A stretch of DNA of 64,000 nucleotides, taken from NCBI GenBank assembly GCA_902475545.1, contig CABRZP010000007.1, forward strand, positions 1 through 64,000, written 5' to 3'. Shown here one piece after another: positions 51,891-60,966 of this stretch. The notes beneath the pieces were generated by a model that was not told the DNA's origin, did no database searches, and worked only from the letters and a program-made list of their open reading frames with translations. The first letter of the stretch is position 1; each line of letters starts with the position of its first letter. The stretch comes from an uncultured bacterium. GTDB taxonomy: Bacteria; Cyanobacteriota; Vampirovibrionia; Gastranaerophilales; Gastranaerophilaceae. A program made the translations under genes and the position numbers.

Positions 51891-53219
51891 TTATGCCTCA
51901 GGAACTAAAACAGAAATAACTGCATTATTTAATGCTAAATATTTTCTTATAGAATTTTCTAAATCCAAAACAGTTATACTGTCTAAATCAGCAAGATAAT
52001 CCTCAATAAGTTTCAAATCATCACAAACTGTCATGTAATAACCGATTGTTTCACCGATTTCAGAGACGGTTTCTGCCGCAAACGCAAAACGTGATTTAAT
52101 ACGTTTTTTAGCCTTTGATAACTCATCTTCTGTAATAGGATTTTCAATAAGTGCTGCCAACTCTTTTTTTACAAGGTCAAGAGCTTTATCTTTATGTTCA
52201 GATTTAAAATTAGCCTGAATAAAGAAATTATTGCCATCTTTAAATTGATAATGTTCAGAACCAATAGCATTAAAGATTTTTTCAGGCAATTTTTCAATTA
52301 AATTTTGCTGCAACCTAGAACTTGAACCATCGCCAAAAATAATACTAACAAGATCCAAACATATAGTTTCTTTTAACTCCGCAGCTTTAGGACCAAGCCA
52401 GCCAAACATCAAATATGAAGTTTGAACATTTGCTGAAGTTTCAATATATTTTGTTTCAGCCACAGGAGAATCTATTTCATTAATTCTATTTTCACCTTCA
52501 ACTCGATTAGGGAAATTAAATTTTTCGCAAAGAGTATTTAAAACTTCTTCGTGATTAAAATCGCCAACAACAATTGTTGTCATATTTTTAGGAGTATAGA
52601 ATTTTCTATAATAATTATCAATATCCTCTCTTGTAACCTGCGAAATAATCTCTGGAGTTCCAATAACATCTCTTTTATAAGGATGAGATGTATACAGATT
52701 TTTATTACAAACATTATAAACCTTTGTCCAAGGCTGGTCTTTTCTCATTCTAATTTCTTCAATAACAACATGCCTTTCACGTTTATCAGTAACAGTTGTA
52801 TCATGAATATCAAATGTTGCACCCAACTCTTCTGCAGGGAATATCGGATCCATCATCATATCGGCATGCAAATCAATTGCAAGTTTGAAATCTTTATCAT
52901 CAATACCCTTTGGAAGAGTAACGTAATAAAAAGTATAATCTTTCCAAGTTGCAGCATTAACAATAGCACCCTTTGATTCAAGCATTCTGTCAAATTCACC
53001 GACTTTATACGAATGAGTACCTTTAAACATCAAATGTTCAAGAAAATGAGATATGCCGTTATTATTATCTTCTTCGTTTATAGAACCCGTCTTTACCCAT
53101 GATGAAACATTAACCATTTCACCTTCTTTGTGAGCCAATACAATCTTATGCCCATTTTCTCTTTCATATATTTCTACGTCTTTTGTTAAAAACGGATATT
53201 TAACCAATGTTTTATTCAT
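51891..53219 (-). CDS. M16 zinc peptidase
   Basis: Pitrilysin-family peptidase of 442 residues. The inverted zinc motif HFLEH (58-62) and the third ligand Glu in VIEEIRMRKD are intact, and the C-terminal R/Y-type domain (SYLMFGWLGPKA, GDGSSSRLQQNLIEKL) is present, so it is one full N-plus-C half as in mitochondrial processing peptidase-like bacterial enzymes. No signal peptide, so cytosolic. It lies before the UDG gene and is divergent from nanE. Likely substrates are signal or short peptides; unknown. Confidence 0.92.
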   Translation of the reverse strand: MNKTLVKYPFLTKDVEIYERENGHKIVLAHKEGEMVNVSSWVKTGSINEEDNNNGISHFLEHLMFKGTHSYKVGEFDRMLESKGAIVNAATWKDYTFYYVTLPKGIDDKDFKLAIDLHADMMMDPIFPAEELGATFDIHDTTVTDKRERHVVIEEIRMRKDQPWTKVYNVCNKNLYTSHPYKRDVIGTPEIISQVTREDIDNYYRKFYTPKNMTTIVVGDFNHEEVLNTLCEKFNFPNRVEGENRINEIDSPVAETKYIETSANVQTSYLMFGWLGPKAAELKETICLDLVSIIFGDGSSSRLQQNLIEKLPEKIFNAIGSEHYQFKDGNNFFIQANFKSEHKDKALDLVKKELAALIENPITEDELSKAKKRIKSRFAFAAETVSEIGETIGYYMTVCDDLKLIEDYLADLDSITVLDLENSIRKYLALNNAVISVLVPEA

Positions 53220-53295
53220 AATACAGCTACCTCTTTATCTTAATACATTTATTATACCATAATGCAAAAAGTTTTGTTTAATATATAATTCATGT

Positions 53296-53991
53296 ATGAA
53301 TAATGTTTTAAATAAAATTAAAGGAACAGTTGTTGTATCTGTTCAAGCAATGCCATCAGAACCGCTTTATCTTGAAAAATGTATGGCTGCAATGATGAAA
53401 TCTGTAGTAACCGGAGGAGCCGGAGCCTTAAGACTTGCAGGAGCAAGAGATGTAAGAAATGCTAAACGCTTATTCAATGTTCCGGTAATCGGCTTAACAA
53501 AGCCTAATATAATACCTAAAAACTGGAAAGAAATTGTTTATATAACTCCGACATTAAAAGATGTAATTGAACTTATTGAAACTGGTGCAGATATTATAGC
53601 TATGGATGGCACCCAGCGAAAACGACCGAATAACGAAAAATTAAAAGATTTAATAAAATTTATTCATATAAATAAAAGACTTGCAATGGCAGATATTTCG
53701 ACATTGGAAGAAGGGTTAAAAGCAGAAGAAGCCGGAGCCGACATACTATCAACAACACTTGCAGGATATACTTTAGAATCTGCAAATTCGCCGGCAAAAG
53801 AACCGGATTTTGAATTGCTAAAACAACTTGTAGAACAATCAAAACTTCCTGTAGTATTAGAAGGCAGAATATGGGAACCTGAACAGGTAAATAAAGCCTT
53901 TGAACTTGGAGCTCACTGTGTAGTAATCGGTTCAGCAATTACCAGACCACAGCTAATTACTAAGAGATTTGTATTCAGAGATAAGGGGTAG
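53296..53991 (+). CDS. nanE: N-acetylmannosamine-6-phosphate 2-epimerase
   Basis: TIM-barrel epimerase converting ManNAc-6-P to GlcNAc-6-P, 231 residues, the usual size. The N-terminal VVSVQAMPSEPLY and GALRLAGARDVRN, and the ADIIAMDGTQRKRP and GADILSTTLAGYT segments are typical. It is followed at two bases by nanK, as in sialic-acid catabolism. The lyase NanA is not in the window, so whether sialic acid or ManNAc from wall/teichoic sugars is the source is open. GlcNAc-6-P would be passed to the NagA-like enzyme. Confidence 0.95.
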   Translation: MNNVLNKIKGTVVVSVQAMPSEPLYLEKCMAAMMKSVVTGGAGALRLAGARDVRNAKRLFNVPVIGLTKPNIIPKNWKEIVYITPTLKDVIELIETGADIIAMDGTQRKRPNNEKLKDLIKFIHINKRLAMADISTLEEGLKAEEAGADILSTTLAGYTLESANSPAKEPDFELLKQLVEQSKLPVVLEGRIWEPEQVNKAFELGAHCVVIGSAITRPQLITKRFVFRDKG

Positions 53992-53993
53992 TT

Positions 53994-54872
53994 ATGAAAA
54001 AAGCACTTGCCATAGATGTAGGCGGAACTAAAATATATAGTGCCATTGTTGATGAAAATGGAGAGATAATCTCTGAAATTGAAAAATTTGCAACTCCAAA
54101 AACTTTTAATGAAATAAAACAAACATTTGAATCAATTATAAAAAAGCACGAAGATAATGTTGATATTATTGCATTTTCTACCTGCGGGGAAGTTAACAAT
54201 CAAAATACAGGCATAGCAGGTTCAACAGGAAATATTGCAAAAGAATATCCGACAATGAATTTTTTGGAACTTTCTGATAAACCTGTATTTATAGAAAATG
54301 ATGCAAACTGTGCCGCATGGGCGGAATATAAAATTGGAGCATCTAAAGGCTCAAATATTTCAGTAATGGTAACATTTGGAACCGGTGTTGGCGGCGGAAT
54401 TATAATTAATAATAAGCTTTTTAAAGGAAAAAGCGGAGCTGCAGGTGCTATGCATTTTAAAATGTATCCTGACAAACGCAGACAATGCACATGTGGGGCT
54501 TGGGATTGCTTTGAAATATACACATCCGGAAACGGTTTAAAACTTACAGCAGAAGAAATGAGCGGGAATAAACAGATTACAACTTACGATGTTATAAACG
54601 GAGTAAATGAAAAAAATCCGAAAATGCTTGATATATATAATAAATGGCAAAATGATATTGCTAACGGATTAGCCGGAGTAGCAAATTTATTTGATCCTGA
54701 CTGCATTGTTTTATCCGGTTCACTTGCAGAATTTGTAGAAACCGATAAAATTGAAAAATTTGTTAATTCTGAAATTGTCACAGCACCAACAAAAATTTAT
54801 AAAGCAAAAGCCGGAAATTATGCAGGTATGATTGGTGCAGCTCTGCTTGCTTTTGAAAAAGGCGGTAAATAA
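53994..54872 (+). CDS. nanK: ROK-family sugar kinase (NanK-like)
   Basis: ATP-dependent sugar kinase, 292 residues, of the ROK family, here probably phosphorylating ManNAc for nanE. It has IDVGGTKIYSA at the N-terminus, the ROK signature TFGTGVGGGIII with GAAGAMHF following, and the zinc motif CTCGAWDCFE. The stop codon overlaps the next start (TAATG). Glucokinase activity is a possible alternative, but pairing with nanE favours ManNAc. Confidence 0.88.
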   Translation: MKKALAIDVGGTKIYSAIVDENGEIISEIEKFATPKTFNEIKQTFESIIKKHEDNVDIIAFSTCGEVNNQNTGIAGSTGNIAKEYPTMNFLELSDKPVFIENDANCAAWAEYKIGASKGSNISVMVTFGTGVGGGIIINNKLFKGKSGAAGAMHFKMYPDKRRQCTCGAWDCFEIYTSGNGLKLTAEEMSGNKQITTYDVINGVNEKNPKMLDIYNKWQNDIANGLAGVANLFDPDCIVLSGSLAEFVETDKIEKFVNSEIVTAPTKIYKAKAGNYAGMIGAALLAFEKGGK

Positions 54873-55093
54873 TGGGAAAATCTAAATCCAGAATTTTCAG
54901 AAAAGGTATAAATAATCAAATAACCAAAATCAGCCGTAATGATGCCATCGTTGAGACTGTAAAATATCTCAATGCAAATAAAAATAATGAAGCACACAAT
55001 CTTATCACTATGTTTGGACTGACAGCAGAAGAAATTCTGGAAGCAGGTGCGAGTTATGAAGCCGTTGTTGCAATGAAAAATATATTTAAATAA
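54872..55093 (+). CDS. Small hypothetical protein
   Basis: A 73-residue basic protein; MGKSKSRIFRKGINNQITKISR starts it, and the rest looks helical (NEAHNLITMFGLTAEEILEAGASYEAVVAMKNIF). No signal or membrane segment. It is coupled to nanK by a stop/start overlap and followed, one base later, by the UbiA gene, so it is surely translated with them, but I cannot name it. No known motif. Confidence 0.75.
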   Translation: MGKSKSRIFRKGINNQITKISRNDAIVETVKYLNANKNNEAHNLITMFGLTAEEILEAGASYEAVVAMKNIFK

Positions 55094-55094
55094 A

Positions 55095-56075
55095 ATGATA
55101 TCCAAAATAATAAAACCTTTCAAAAACTTTATATTCTGGCTTAATTGTGCAAGGTTATATACCTTACCGATTACAATATTAAGCTGGATTGTAATCTTTA
55201 TATATGCACTAAAGCATAACGGTAATGCAATTTTAGGGATAATCGCACTTATCGGAATTTCGCTTGTACACATGGCTACAAACCTTATTGATGATTACGT
55301 AGACTATAAAGTACTTGTTAAAAACGAAGAATGCCAAAAACAAACAAAAGGATTTAAATGTGCATATTTAAAAAACAATCTGGTAACCGTAAAAGATTTA
55401 CGAAAGACAATAATATTATTTTTGGCTTGTGCTGCCCTGATTGGACTATTTTTATTTTTTATGTCCGGTAAAGATGTAATATTTTTAGCACTAATTGGTT
55501 TAATAATTGCAATAAGTTACCCGAAATTATCCCAGAATGGTCTTGGTGAAATCGCAGTTATAATTGCTTACGGACCACTATTATTTGAAGGTGTCTATTA
55601 TGTAATGTGCAAAACTTTCTCAATAGATGTACTTATCCTTTCATTTGCTTGTGCACTTTTTACAAATACAATTTTATATACTCACATGCTTATGGATTTT
55701 GATGCAGATAAAACCTCACATAAAAAAACTTTGTGTTTACTTCTTAAAACAAAAAATAATGCATTAAATTTTATACTTGTTTTTTATATTACAGGATTTT
55801 TAACAATAGGAATACTTGGAATAAAAACAAATAACTATGCCTATTTTCTCCCTTGGCTTACGTTACCTATGATAATCGAGTTGTTTAATGCTCTAAAAAA
55901 ATATAATCAAGATAAAAACGACATGCCGCAATTACATTTTTGGCACCATCCTATTGACAATTGGGATAAAATCAAAGAAACTTCAGATGCTCCATTTTAC
56001 TTCAGATTTTTATATTCCAGAAATATTTCAACATTATTCATGATTTTGGCATGTATTGGGATACTTTTTAGCTAA
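55095..56075 (+). CDS. UbiA-family prenyltransferase-like membrane protein
   Basis: A 326-residue polytopic inner-membrane protein with eight or so helices. It carries the first Asp-rich motif NLIDDYVDYK (about 62-71, NxxxD type) and the second, MDFDADKTSHKK. UbiA enzymes attach isoprenoid diphosphates to aromatic acceptors (quinones, haem) or make lipids. The C-terminal HFWHHPIDNWDKIKE region is not typical of UbiA/MenA, so the acceptor is uncertain. MenA- or menaquinone-related is the plausible alternative. It is the last gene of the nanE-nanK unit, a strange mix of sugar and lipid functions. Confidence 0.85.
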   Translation: MISKIIKPFKNFIFWLNCARLYTLPITILSWIVIFIYALKHNGNAILGIIALIGISLVHMATNLIDDYVDYKVLVKNEECQKQTKGFKCAYLKNNLVTVKDLRKTIILFLACAALIGLFLFFMSGKDVIFLALIGLIIAISYPKLSQNGLGEIAVIIAYGPLLFEGVYYVMCKTFSIDVLILSFACALFTNTILYTHMLMDFDADKTSHKKTLCLLLKTKNNALNFILVFYITGFLTIGILGIKTNNYAYFLPWLTLPMIIELFNALKKYNQDKNDMPQLHFWHHPIDNWDKIKETSDAPFYFRFLYSRNISTLFMILACIGILFS

Positions 56076-56221
56076 CAAGCATGTAAATTCGCCCTATAAA
56101 AATAGGTTATATTACAAAATGTTAAGCAAATATATCATGTAAAACAGTGATTATAAGCGGGTTTTGAATTTTAGTATATATTTTTTCAATACAAAATAGC
56201 ACTTTTTTATATGAACTTTTT

Positions 56222-56237
56222 TTTATATATATGTAAG
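56222..56237 (+). promoter_or_regulatory. 16-base motif TTTATATATATGTAAG upstream of RHH gene
   Basis: Identical to the minus strand of 436-451. Both copies lie about 25-35 bases before a start codon on the sense strand. It could be a -10 region or an RHH operator. The remainder of the gap (56076-56269) shows no gene. Confidence 0.35.
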
Positions 56238-56269
56238 CGATTTGAATATTAGTAAAAAAAGGAGAATAT

Positions 56270-56458
56270 ATGGCGAGAGTATTGATTTCAATGCCTGAAG
56301 AATTTTTAAACAGAATCGATCAGGTTGCAGACGGCGAAAATCGTTCAAGAAGCGAACTAATCAGAGAAGCTTTGAGAACGTATATCTACAAGCAAAAAAT
56401 CAAAGAATCAACAGGAGCACTCCAAAATGCTAATTTGCTTGAGTCGTTGTTGAGTTAA
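56270..56458 (+). CDS. Ribbon-helix-helix (CopG-type) protein
   Basis: A 62-residue RHH DNA-binding protein. MARVLISMPEEFLNRIDQVADGENRSRSELIREALRTYI is a textbook strand-helix-helix with the Ser-Arg-Ser-Glu start to helix B; the C-terminal 20 residues have no known function. GGAGA lies five bases upstream of the ATG. No toxin gene follows (a terminator comes directly, then a convergent trkH), so this is an orphan regulator or antitoxin. Dimer expected, binding short palindromes. Like NikR- or CopG-type regulators in length, but no metal domain. Confidence 0.85.
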   Translation: MARVLISMPEEFLNRIDQVADGENRSRSELIREALRTYIYKQKIKESTGALQNANLLESLLS

Positions 56459-56501
56459 TCAGTGGTAAGGAAAAAAGGCGAAACAGATTTGGGAAACACA
56501 T

Positions 56502-56536
56502 TATAGAAGCCCTCGATATTTTCGGGGGCTTCTATA
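56502..56536 (+). terminator. Long hairpin between RHH and trkH
   Basis: TATAGAAGCCC/GGGCTTCTATA stem extended by TCGA/TCGG to about 15 pairs, loop TATTT. The T tract is poor on both strands, but the position between convergent genes suits a bidirectional terminator. Confidence 0.7.
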
Positions 56537-56543
56537 GTTGTAT

Positions 56544-58010
56544 TTATACTTTTTTGATTTTCCAAAAATCTTTGTGGAACAAAACTAGGAAAGGTATAAT
56601 TTCTAAACGTCCAATTAACATTAGAGAAATATACAAAAACTTGGAAATTGAATGCAATGATGAATAATTCCCCATTGGTCCAATAGTTGCACCAAATCCC
56701 GGCCCAATATCACCAATCGCAGATATAGAAGCAGTCACCCCAATCACAATGTCCTGTTCTATCCACGTAAGAATAAAAGCTATCAATGCAGCTATACCAA
56801 AATAGCAGAACACAAAGAATAAAGTTTGCCTTAGAACATCAAAAGCAACAACCTTACCGTCAATCTTTATTGTTAAAACGGCATTTGGATGAAGAATTTT
56901 ATACAATTCATTTTTTACATATTTAAAAATCAATATCCAACGGGTTATTTTTATACCACCACCGGCAGATCCGGAACATGATGAAATAAACATACACATA
57001 AAAAGTACCAGTTTTGCAGAAAAACACCATTGATGGTAGTCATCACTGGCACTTCCCGTTGATGTTGATATAGCTAAAACTTGATAAAAAGCTGAAGTTA
57101 TTGAGTGATAAAGAGAATAACAGTGATGAACTATCAAATCAATACCCACTAAACTTGAAAAAAATAACAGAGTAAATAAATAGACTCTAAATTCTTCACT
57201 TTTCCAGAATAAAGATAGTTTCCTTTTCGTCAATACTCTGGATTGCAGTACAAAACTTGTACCTGCAATAAACATAAATATAATAATTATCCAATTTATT
57301 ACTTCAGAATTATAGCCTTGAATACTTTGAGGATTTGGAGAAAAGCCACCTGCTGACAGTGTTGATAAAGAATTACAAACCGCATCAAACGGATTCATGC
57401 CGGCAAGCCAAAGACATAATGTACATAAAACAGTCACCCCCGCATAAACAACCCAAAGAGCTGATGCAGTATTTTTAATCCTCGGTGTAAATTTATCTTC
57501 AGTCGGTCCCGGAGCTTCAGCAAAAAACATCTGACGCCCTGCTACAGCAAATTGTGGCAATATTGCAACGAATAACACAATAATACCCATACCACCCAGC
57601 CATTGAGTGAAAGAACGCCAAAACATCATTGCTTTAGGATAATCAAATCGTTGTAATATAGTTGCACCTGTTGTTGTAATGCCTGAAACAGCTTCAAAAA
57701 GTGAATCAATAGGACTCAAGCCGAAAAACAAATACGGAATTGTTGAAATCAATGCAAAAACAATCCATGCCAGAGAAACTATCATTAATGCTTCAGATTT
57801 TTTAATGTCGTTTAAAGATTCCGCAGAAGCATTACGTACCGCACGTTTTAACAAACAACCTAAAAATAAGGCAATAAACCCTGTTGCAATAAATGGCAGG
57901 CAAGAATTCCAATCATGATAATATAAAGCGACAAGAACAGGAATAAACGTAACTAACCCGATATCCCTCAAAATTAAACTTAGTGCCTTTGTTATATAAC
58001 TTAATCGCAT
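56544..58010 (-). CDS. trkH: TrkH/KtrB-type potassium transporter
   Basis: Ten-or-so-helix K+ channel/transporter of 488 residues. Four selectivity-filter loops appear: SGITTTGATI, NSLSTLSAGGFSP, STSTGSASDDYH and SISAIGDIGPGFG. It associates with the TrkA gene product made by the gene one base upstream. Size favours TrkH over shorter KtrB. Located in the inner membrane. ATP/c-di-AMP or NAD control acts through TrkA. Confidence 0.94.
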   Translation of the reverse strand: MRLSYITKALSLILRDIGLVTFIPVLVALYYHDWNSCLPFIATGFIALFLGCLLKRAVRNASAESLNDIKKSEALMIVSLAWIVFALISTIPYLFFGLSPIDSLFEAVSGITTTGATILQRFDYPKAMMFWRSFTQWLGGMGIIVLFVAILPQFAVAGRQMFFAEAPGPTEDKFTPRIKNTASALWVVYAGVTVLCTLCLWLAGMNPFDAVCNSLSTLSAGGFSPNPQSIQGYNSEVINWIIIIFMFIAGTSFVLQSRVLTKRKLSLFWKSEEFRVYLFTLLFFSSLVGIDLIVHHCYSLYHSITSAFYQVLAISTSTGSASDDYHQWCFSAKLVLFMCMFISSCSGSAGGGIKITRWILIFKYVKNELYKILHPNAVLTIKIDGKVVAFDVLRQTLFFVFCYFGIAALIAFILTWIEQDIVIGVTASISAIGDIGPGFGATIGPMGNYSSLHSISKFLYISLMLIGRLEIIPFLVLFHKDFWKIKKV

Positions 58011-58011
58011 C

Positions 58012-59352
58012 CTACACTACCTTAAAATACTCTTTAACTTTTTCTGCGGTATCTGCTTTTGTAAATATTATAAGAATATCATTTTCTCGAATTTGAGTAT
58101 CCCCTTTTGGAATAATTACATGATTTCGTCTTTGAATAATACCAACAATTGCAGGAGCCGGAAATCTCAAATCCATAATTAATTTTCCGCCAAAATCTGA
58201 TTGAACAGGAATTTCAAGAACTTCTGCCTCTCCTTGCTCTACTGTAGCCAAAATATCTACATTAGTTTCATCAATATCATTTCTCACTTCATTTATCGCA
58301 GACGTTTTAGGCGACACTGCAATATCAATACCGACTTTTTCAAACAAAGGAATGTTGAGCACCTTGGAAACACGAGAGATTACACGTTTTACACCCAATT
58401 GTTTAACCAACAGTGAACACAACAGATTTCTTTCATCGTTATTTGTAACAGAAATTACAACATCAGACTCCCCGATTTCTTCTTCATCAAGAAGTTTTAA
58501 GTTAGTTCCATCACCGTTAATTACAAGCGTTTTATGTAATTCCTCCGCTAAGAATTCACAACGTTCATAATTTTTTTCGATAATCTTAGTTTTAATTTTC
58601 ACGTCTTCAAGATTTTTAGCAAGCATATAACCAACATTACCACCGCCAATTACTGTAACAGACTTAACCTGTTCCTTTTCATGGAAGAATGTACCTGCAA
58701 GAATATCTAAAGAATGAGAAGTTCCCATAAAAATCAATTTATCATCTTGATTTATTTCGGTTAAACCGTTTGGAATAAATAGCAGGTTATCCCGCTTAAT
58801 ACCAACAATAATAGTGTCTTTAGTAAACCCGCAATCTTTTACCATTTTCCCAACAATAGAAGAACCGGCACGAACTTTGTATTCAAGAAGTCTTGCCTTA
58901 CCATCTGCAAAATTTTCAACATCAAGGGCATGTGCAACAGTTACAATTCTGAACAATTCTTGTGTCAAAAGTGCTTCCGGCCAAATTACGTAATCAATAA
59001 AGAAATCTCCGAGATAATCACCTGTTTTATCCAATTCCATCGTATTTCGGTACTCTTCCTTAGAGACGAAACAAATTGTTCGAATACCGCTTATTTTTTT
59101 TGCAGACAAACAAGCAACAATATTTGCTTCATCTAAAGTAGTACACGCAATAAAGACATCCGAATTAAGAATATCTGCTGATTTTAACACCCCGATATCT
59201 GTTGCATTTCCATGTACAAAACTTATATCCAGCTTGTCAAACTCAGCTGTTCTATTTTCCTCTTTATCAATAACGGTAATATCATGATCTTCAAAAAACT
59301 CTGTAGCAAGAAGACATCCTACTTCCGTTGCCCCGTAAATAACAATTTTCAT
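58012..59352 (-). CDS. trkA: TrkA potassium channel regulatory protein
   Basis: 446-residue peripheral subunit that gates TrkH, with two RCK units: an N-terminal Rossmann fold (IYGATEVGCLLATEF), TrkA_C, a second Rossmann fold (VTVIGGGNVGYMLAKNL at about 220) and another TrkA_C. It binds NAD(H) and nucleotides at the Rossmann folds. Immediately upstream of trkH (one-base gap), three bases downstream of the YggT pair, so all may be one operon of four to five genes. Confidence 0.94.
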   Translation of the reverse strand: MKIVIYGATEVGCLLATEFFEDHDITVIDKEENRTAEFDKLDISFVHGNATDIGVLKSADILNSDVFIACTTLDEANIVACLSAKKISGIRTICFVSKEEYRNTMELDKTGDYLGDFFIDYVIWPEALLTQELFRIVTVAHALDVENFADGKARLLEYKVRAGSSIVGKMVKDCGFTKDTIIVGIKRDNLLFIPNGLTEINQDDKLIFMGTSHSLDILAGTFFHEKEQVKSVTVIGGGNVGYMLAKNLEDVKIKTKIIEKNYERCEFLAEELHKTLVINGDGTNLKLLDEEEIGESDVVISVTNNDERNLLCSLLVKQLGVKRVISRVSKVLNIPLFEKVGIDIAVSPKTSAINEVRNDIDETNVDILATVEQGEAEVLEIPVQSDFGGKLIMDLRFPAPAIVGIIQRRNHVIIPKGDTQIRENDILIIFTKADTAEKVKEYFKVV

Positions 59353-59355
59353 ATC

Positions 59356-59652
59356 TTACTTTCCTAATAATCCGGTAATTGCTAATATATAAACTGCACC
59401 ATAAAGTATAGCATTTCGAATAAATATCAAAACAAAAGTTGCAACAATTGGTGATAAATCGAAAGGTCCTAATGGCGGTATAAATTTTCTGAACAAATCT
59501 AAATATAAATCAACAGAAGAACGAAGAGCATTCAATATAGGATTGTTCCAATTTATACCCGGAAACCAAGTAAGTAAACAACGTACAAAAATCATCAATA
59601 AAAATATATAAAAACAGTTCGCTATCGCCTCAATAATTTTATATGCTATCAT
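59356..59652 (-). CDS. YggT family membrane protein
   Basis: A 98-residue YggT-type protein with two membrane helices (about 8-26 and 68-90) enclosing the conserved LLTWFPGINWNNPILNAL...PPLGPFDLSPI loop. YggT proteins are small integral membrane proteins linked to osmotic stress and to cell-division or chloroplast nucleoid functions (SepF neighbours in other genomes). It overlaps the other YggT-like gene by 14 bases and precedes trkA by three, which suits a role in ion/osmotic homeostasis. Confidence 0.88.
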   Translation of the reverse strand: MIAYKIIEAIANCFYIFLLMIFVRCLLTWFPGINWNNPILNALRSSVDLYLDLFRKFIPPLGPFDLSPIVATFVLIFIRNAILYGAVYILAITGLLGK

Positions 59653-59992
59653 CGTTTGATTCCTCTTTCGTTTTCTCTGCCTCTTTATTTATTTTCTCAA
59701 TAAATTCCTCAGGAGTAAGAACAATAATTTCCTTTTCCTTCGGAGCATAAAATTTATTGTAAATTTTAACAAGTCCGACTGAAATAAATCCTAAAACAAG
59801 CATTACTAAAGCAGGAGAAAATGATAATCCCATAATTGGCGGAAGTATATAAAACCCTGCAGCAGTAAATATTGCATGAAATAGCGGATAATTTGGATTT
59901 ATATTAGGAACCCAGGAAAGTAAACATGCACCCAAGACAAAATATAAATACAAATTAATTAATCTGTTAAGAAATACAATAAACTTAGCCAT
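59639..59992 (-). CDS. Second YggT-like membrane protein
   Basis: A 117-residue paralogue-like neighbour of the YggT gene. It has LLSWVPNINPNYPLFHAIFTA and PPIMGLSFSPALVML, the same loop as YggT, two helices, and a charged, Lys/Glu-rich C-terminal tail (about 78-117) not seen in the first copy. Tandem YggT genes suggest a heteromer. It starts nine bases after mtnP on the same strand. Confidence 0.82.
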   Translation of the reverse strand: MAKFIVFLNRLINLYLYFVLGACLLSWVPNINPNYPLFHAIFTAAGFYILPPIMGLSFSPALVMLVLGFISVGLVKIYNKFYAPKEKEIIVLTPEEFIEKINKEAEKTKEESNDDSI

Positions 59993-60001
59993 AAAATCCT
60001 C

Positions 60002-60802
60002 TTATAAATCTAACTTTGTTGTATTTTTACAATCACAGTTGTTTTGTTCTGACGGAATATTTTCTATCATAGTAAATAATAGAGATTTTAAATTCGCCAC
60101 ATTGTTATTAAACACTTCCATAACAGCTTCATGAGAAACAGGAGGAACATCACCAACCAAACCTGCATCATAATCTGTAATTAAAGAAATATTCAACGGA
60201 CACATATCCAATTCTTTTACAAGATAAGCTTCAGGAAATGCTGTCATATTAATAACCTGCCAACCTTGTTTAGTAAAGAATGCAGATTCTGCTTTGGTAG
60301 AAAATCTTGGACCGTTTATAACAACAACAGTACCTGTTTCATGAATTGTAATACCTAAATCTTTACCTGTTTTAATAGCAAGAGCTCTTAATTCAGGACA
60401 ATATGGATCTGCAGGAGACGGATGTTGTACAACAGGGCCTTCAAAAAATGTCGTTTTTCTGCCGTCAGTCCAATCAACAAATTGATCACAAATAACAAAA
60501 TCTCCAGGTTTAACATCTTTTTGTAAACTTCCTGCAGCACAAGGTGAAATTACTCTTTTACAACCAAGATGTTTCATTGCCCAAACATTTGCTCTAAAGT
60601 TAACCAAATGCGGCGGAATAGAATGATCTCTTCCATGACGAGGCATAAACGCAACATTATGCTCTCCGATTTTACCTAAAAATACACTATCACTTGTTGG
60701 TCCGTATGGTGTATCAATTTTTATCTCTTCAATATCTTTTAAAAAGCTGTAAAAACCTGAACCGCCAAACACACCAATTGTTGCTTTATTTAAAATTTCC
60801 AT
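60002..60802 (-). CDS. mtnP: S-methyl-5'-thioadenosine phosphorylase
   Basis: Purine-nucleoside phosphorylase family enzyme, 266 residues, splitting methylthioadenosine into adenine and methylthioribose-1-P in polyamine and SAM salvage. GGSGFYSFLKD at the N-terminus, FMPRHGRDHSIPPHLVNFRANV, ISPCAAGSL and the C-terminal MTAFPEAYLVKELDM are characteristic, with the SPCAAGSL and DYDAGL residues of the MTAP subfamily rather than PNP. First gene of the run to trkH. Preceded by AAGGGGAT and a TATAAT element. Confidence 0.94.
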   Translation of the reverse strand: MEILNKATIGVFGGSGFYSFLKDIEEIKIDTPYGPTSDSVFLGKIGEHNVAFMPRHGRDHSIPPHLVNFRANVWAMKHLGCKRVISPCAAGSLQKDVKPGDFVICDQFVDWTDGRKTTFFEGPVVQHPSPADPYCPELRALAIKTGKDLGITIHETGTVVVINGPRFSTKAESAFFTKQGWQVINMTAFPEAYLVKELDMCPLNISLITDYDAGLVGDVPPVSHEAVMEVFNNNVANLKSLLFTMIENIPSEQNNCDCKNTTKLDL

Positions 60803-60966
60803 AACTGTTATCCCCTTATCTTATTATACTAATTGAATATAGCAATATTACACTATAAAAAACAAATTTTCAAACCATAAATAAAACTTCACATAGAACT
60901 AATACCACAGACTAATATAAAACTATACACATTGAGAATATATAAAGATGCAAATATTAAGTTAAA

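Noticed and set aside
52551..52976. Open frame of 141 codons on the plus strand inside the M16 peptidase gene
   Set aside because: Its Ile/Asn/Cys-heavy composition is that of an antisense shadow, it has no ribosome-binding site, and the minus-strand peptidase is a clear family member.
54818..55273. Open frame of 151 codons on the minus strand across nanK, the 73-residue gene and the start of the UbiA gene
   Set aside because: It runs antisense through three tightly coupled plus-strand genes and has no recognisable domain or ribosome-binding site.
56270..56458. Toxin-antitoxin pair with the RHH protein
   Set aside because: No partner frame lies before or after: a terminator and convergent trkH follow, and 194 bases without a gene precede.
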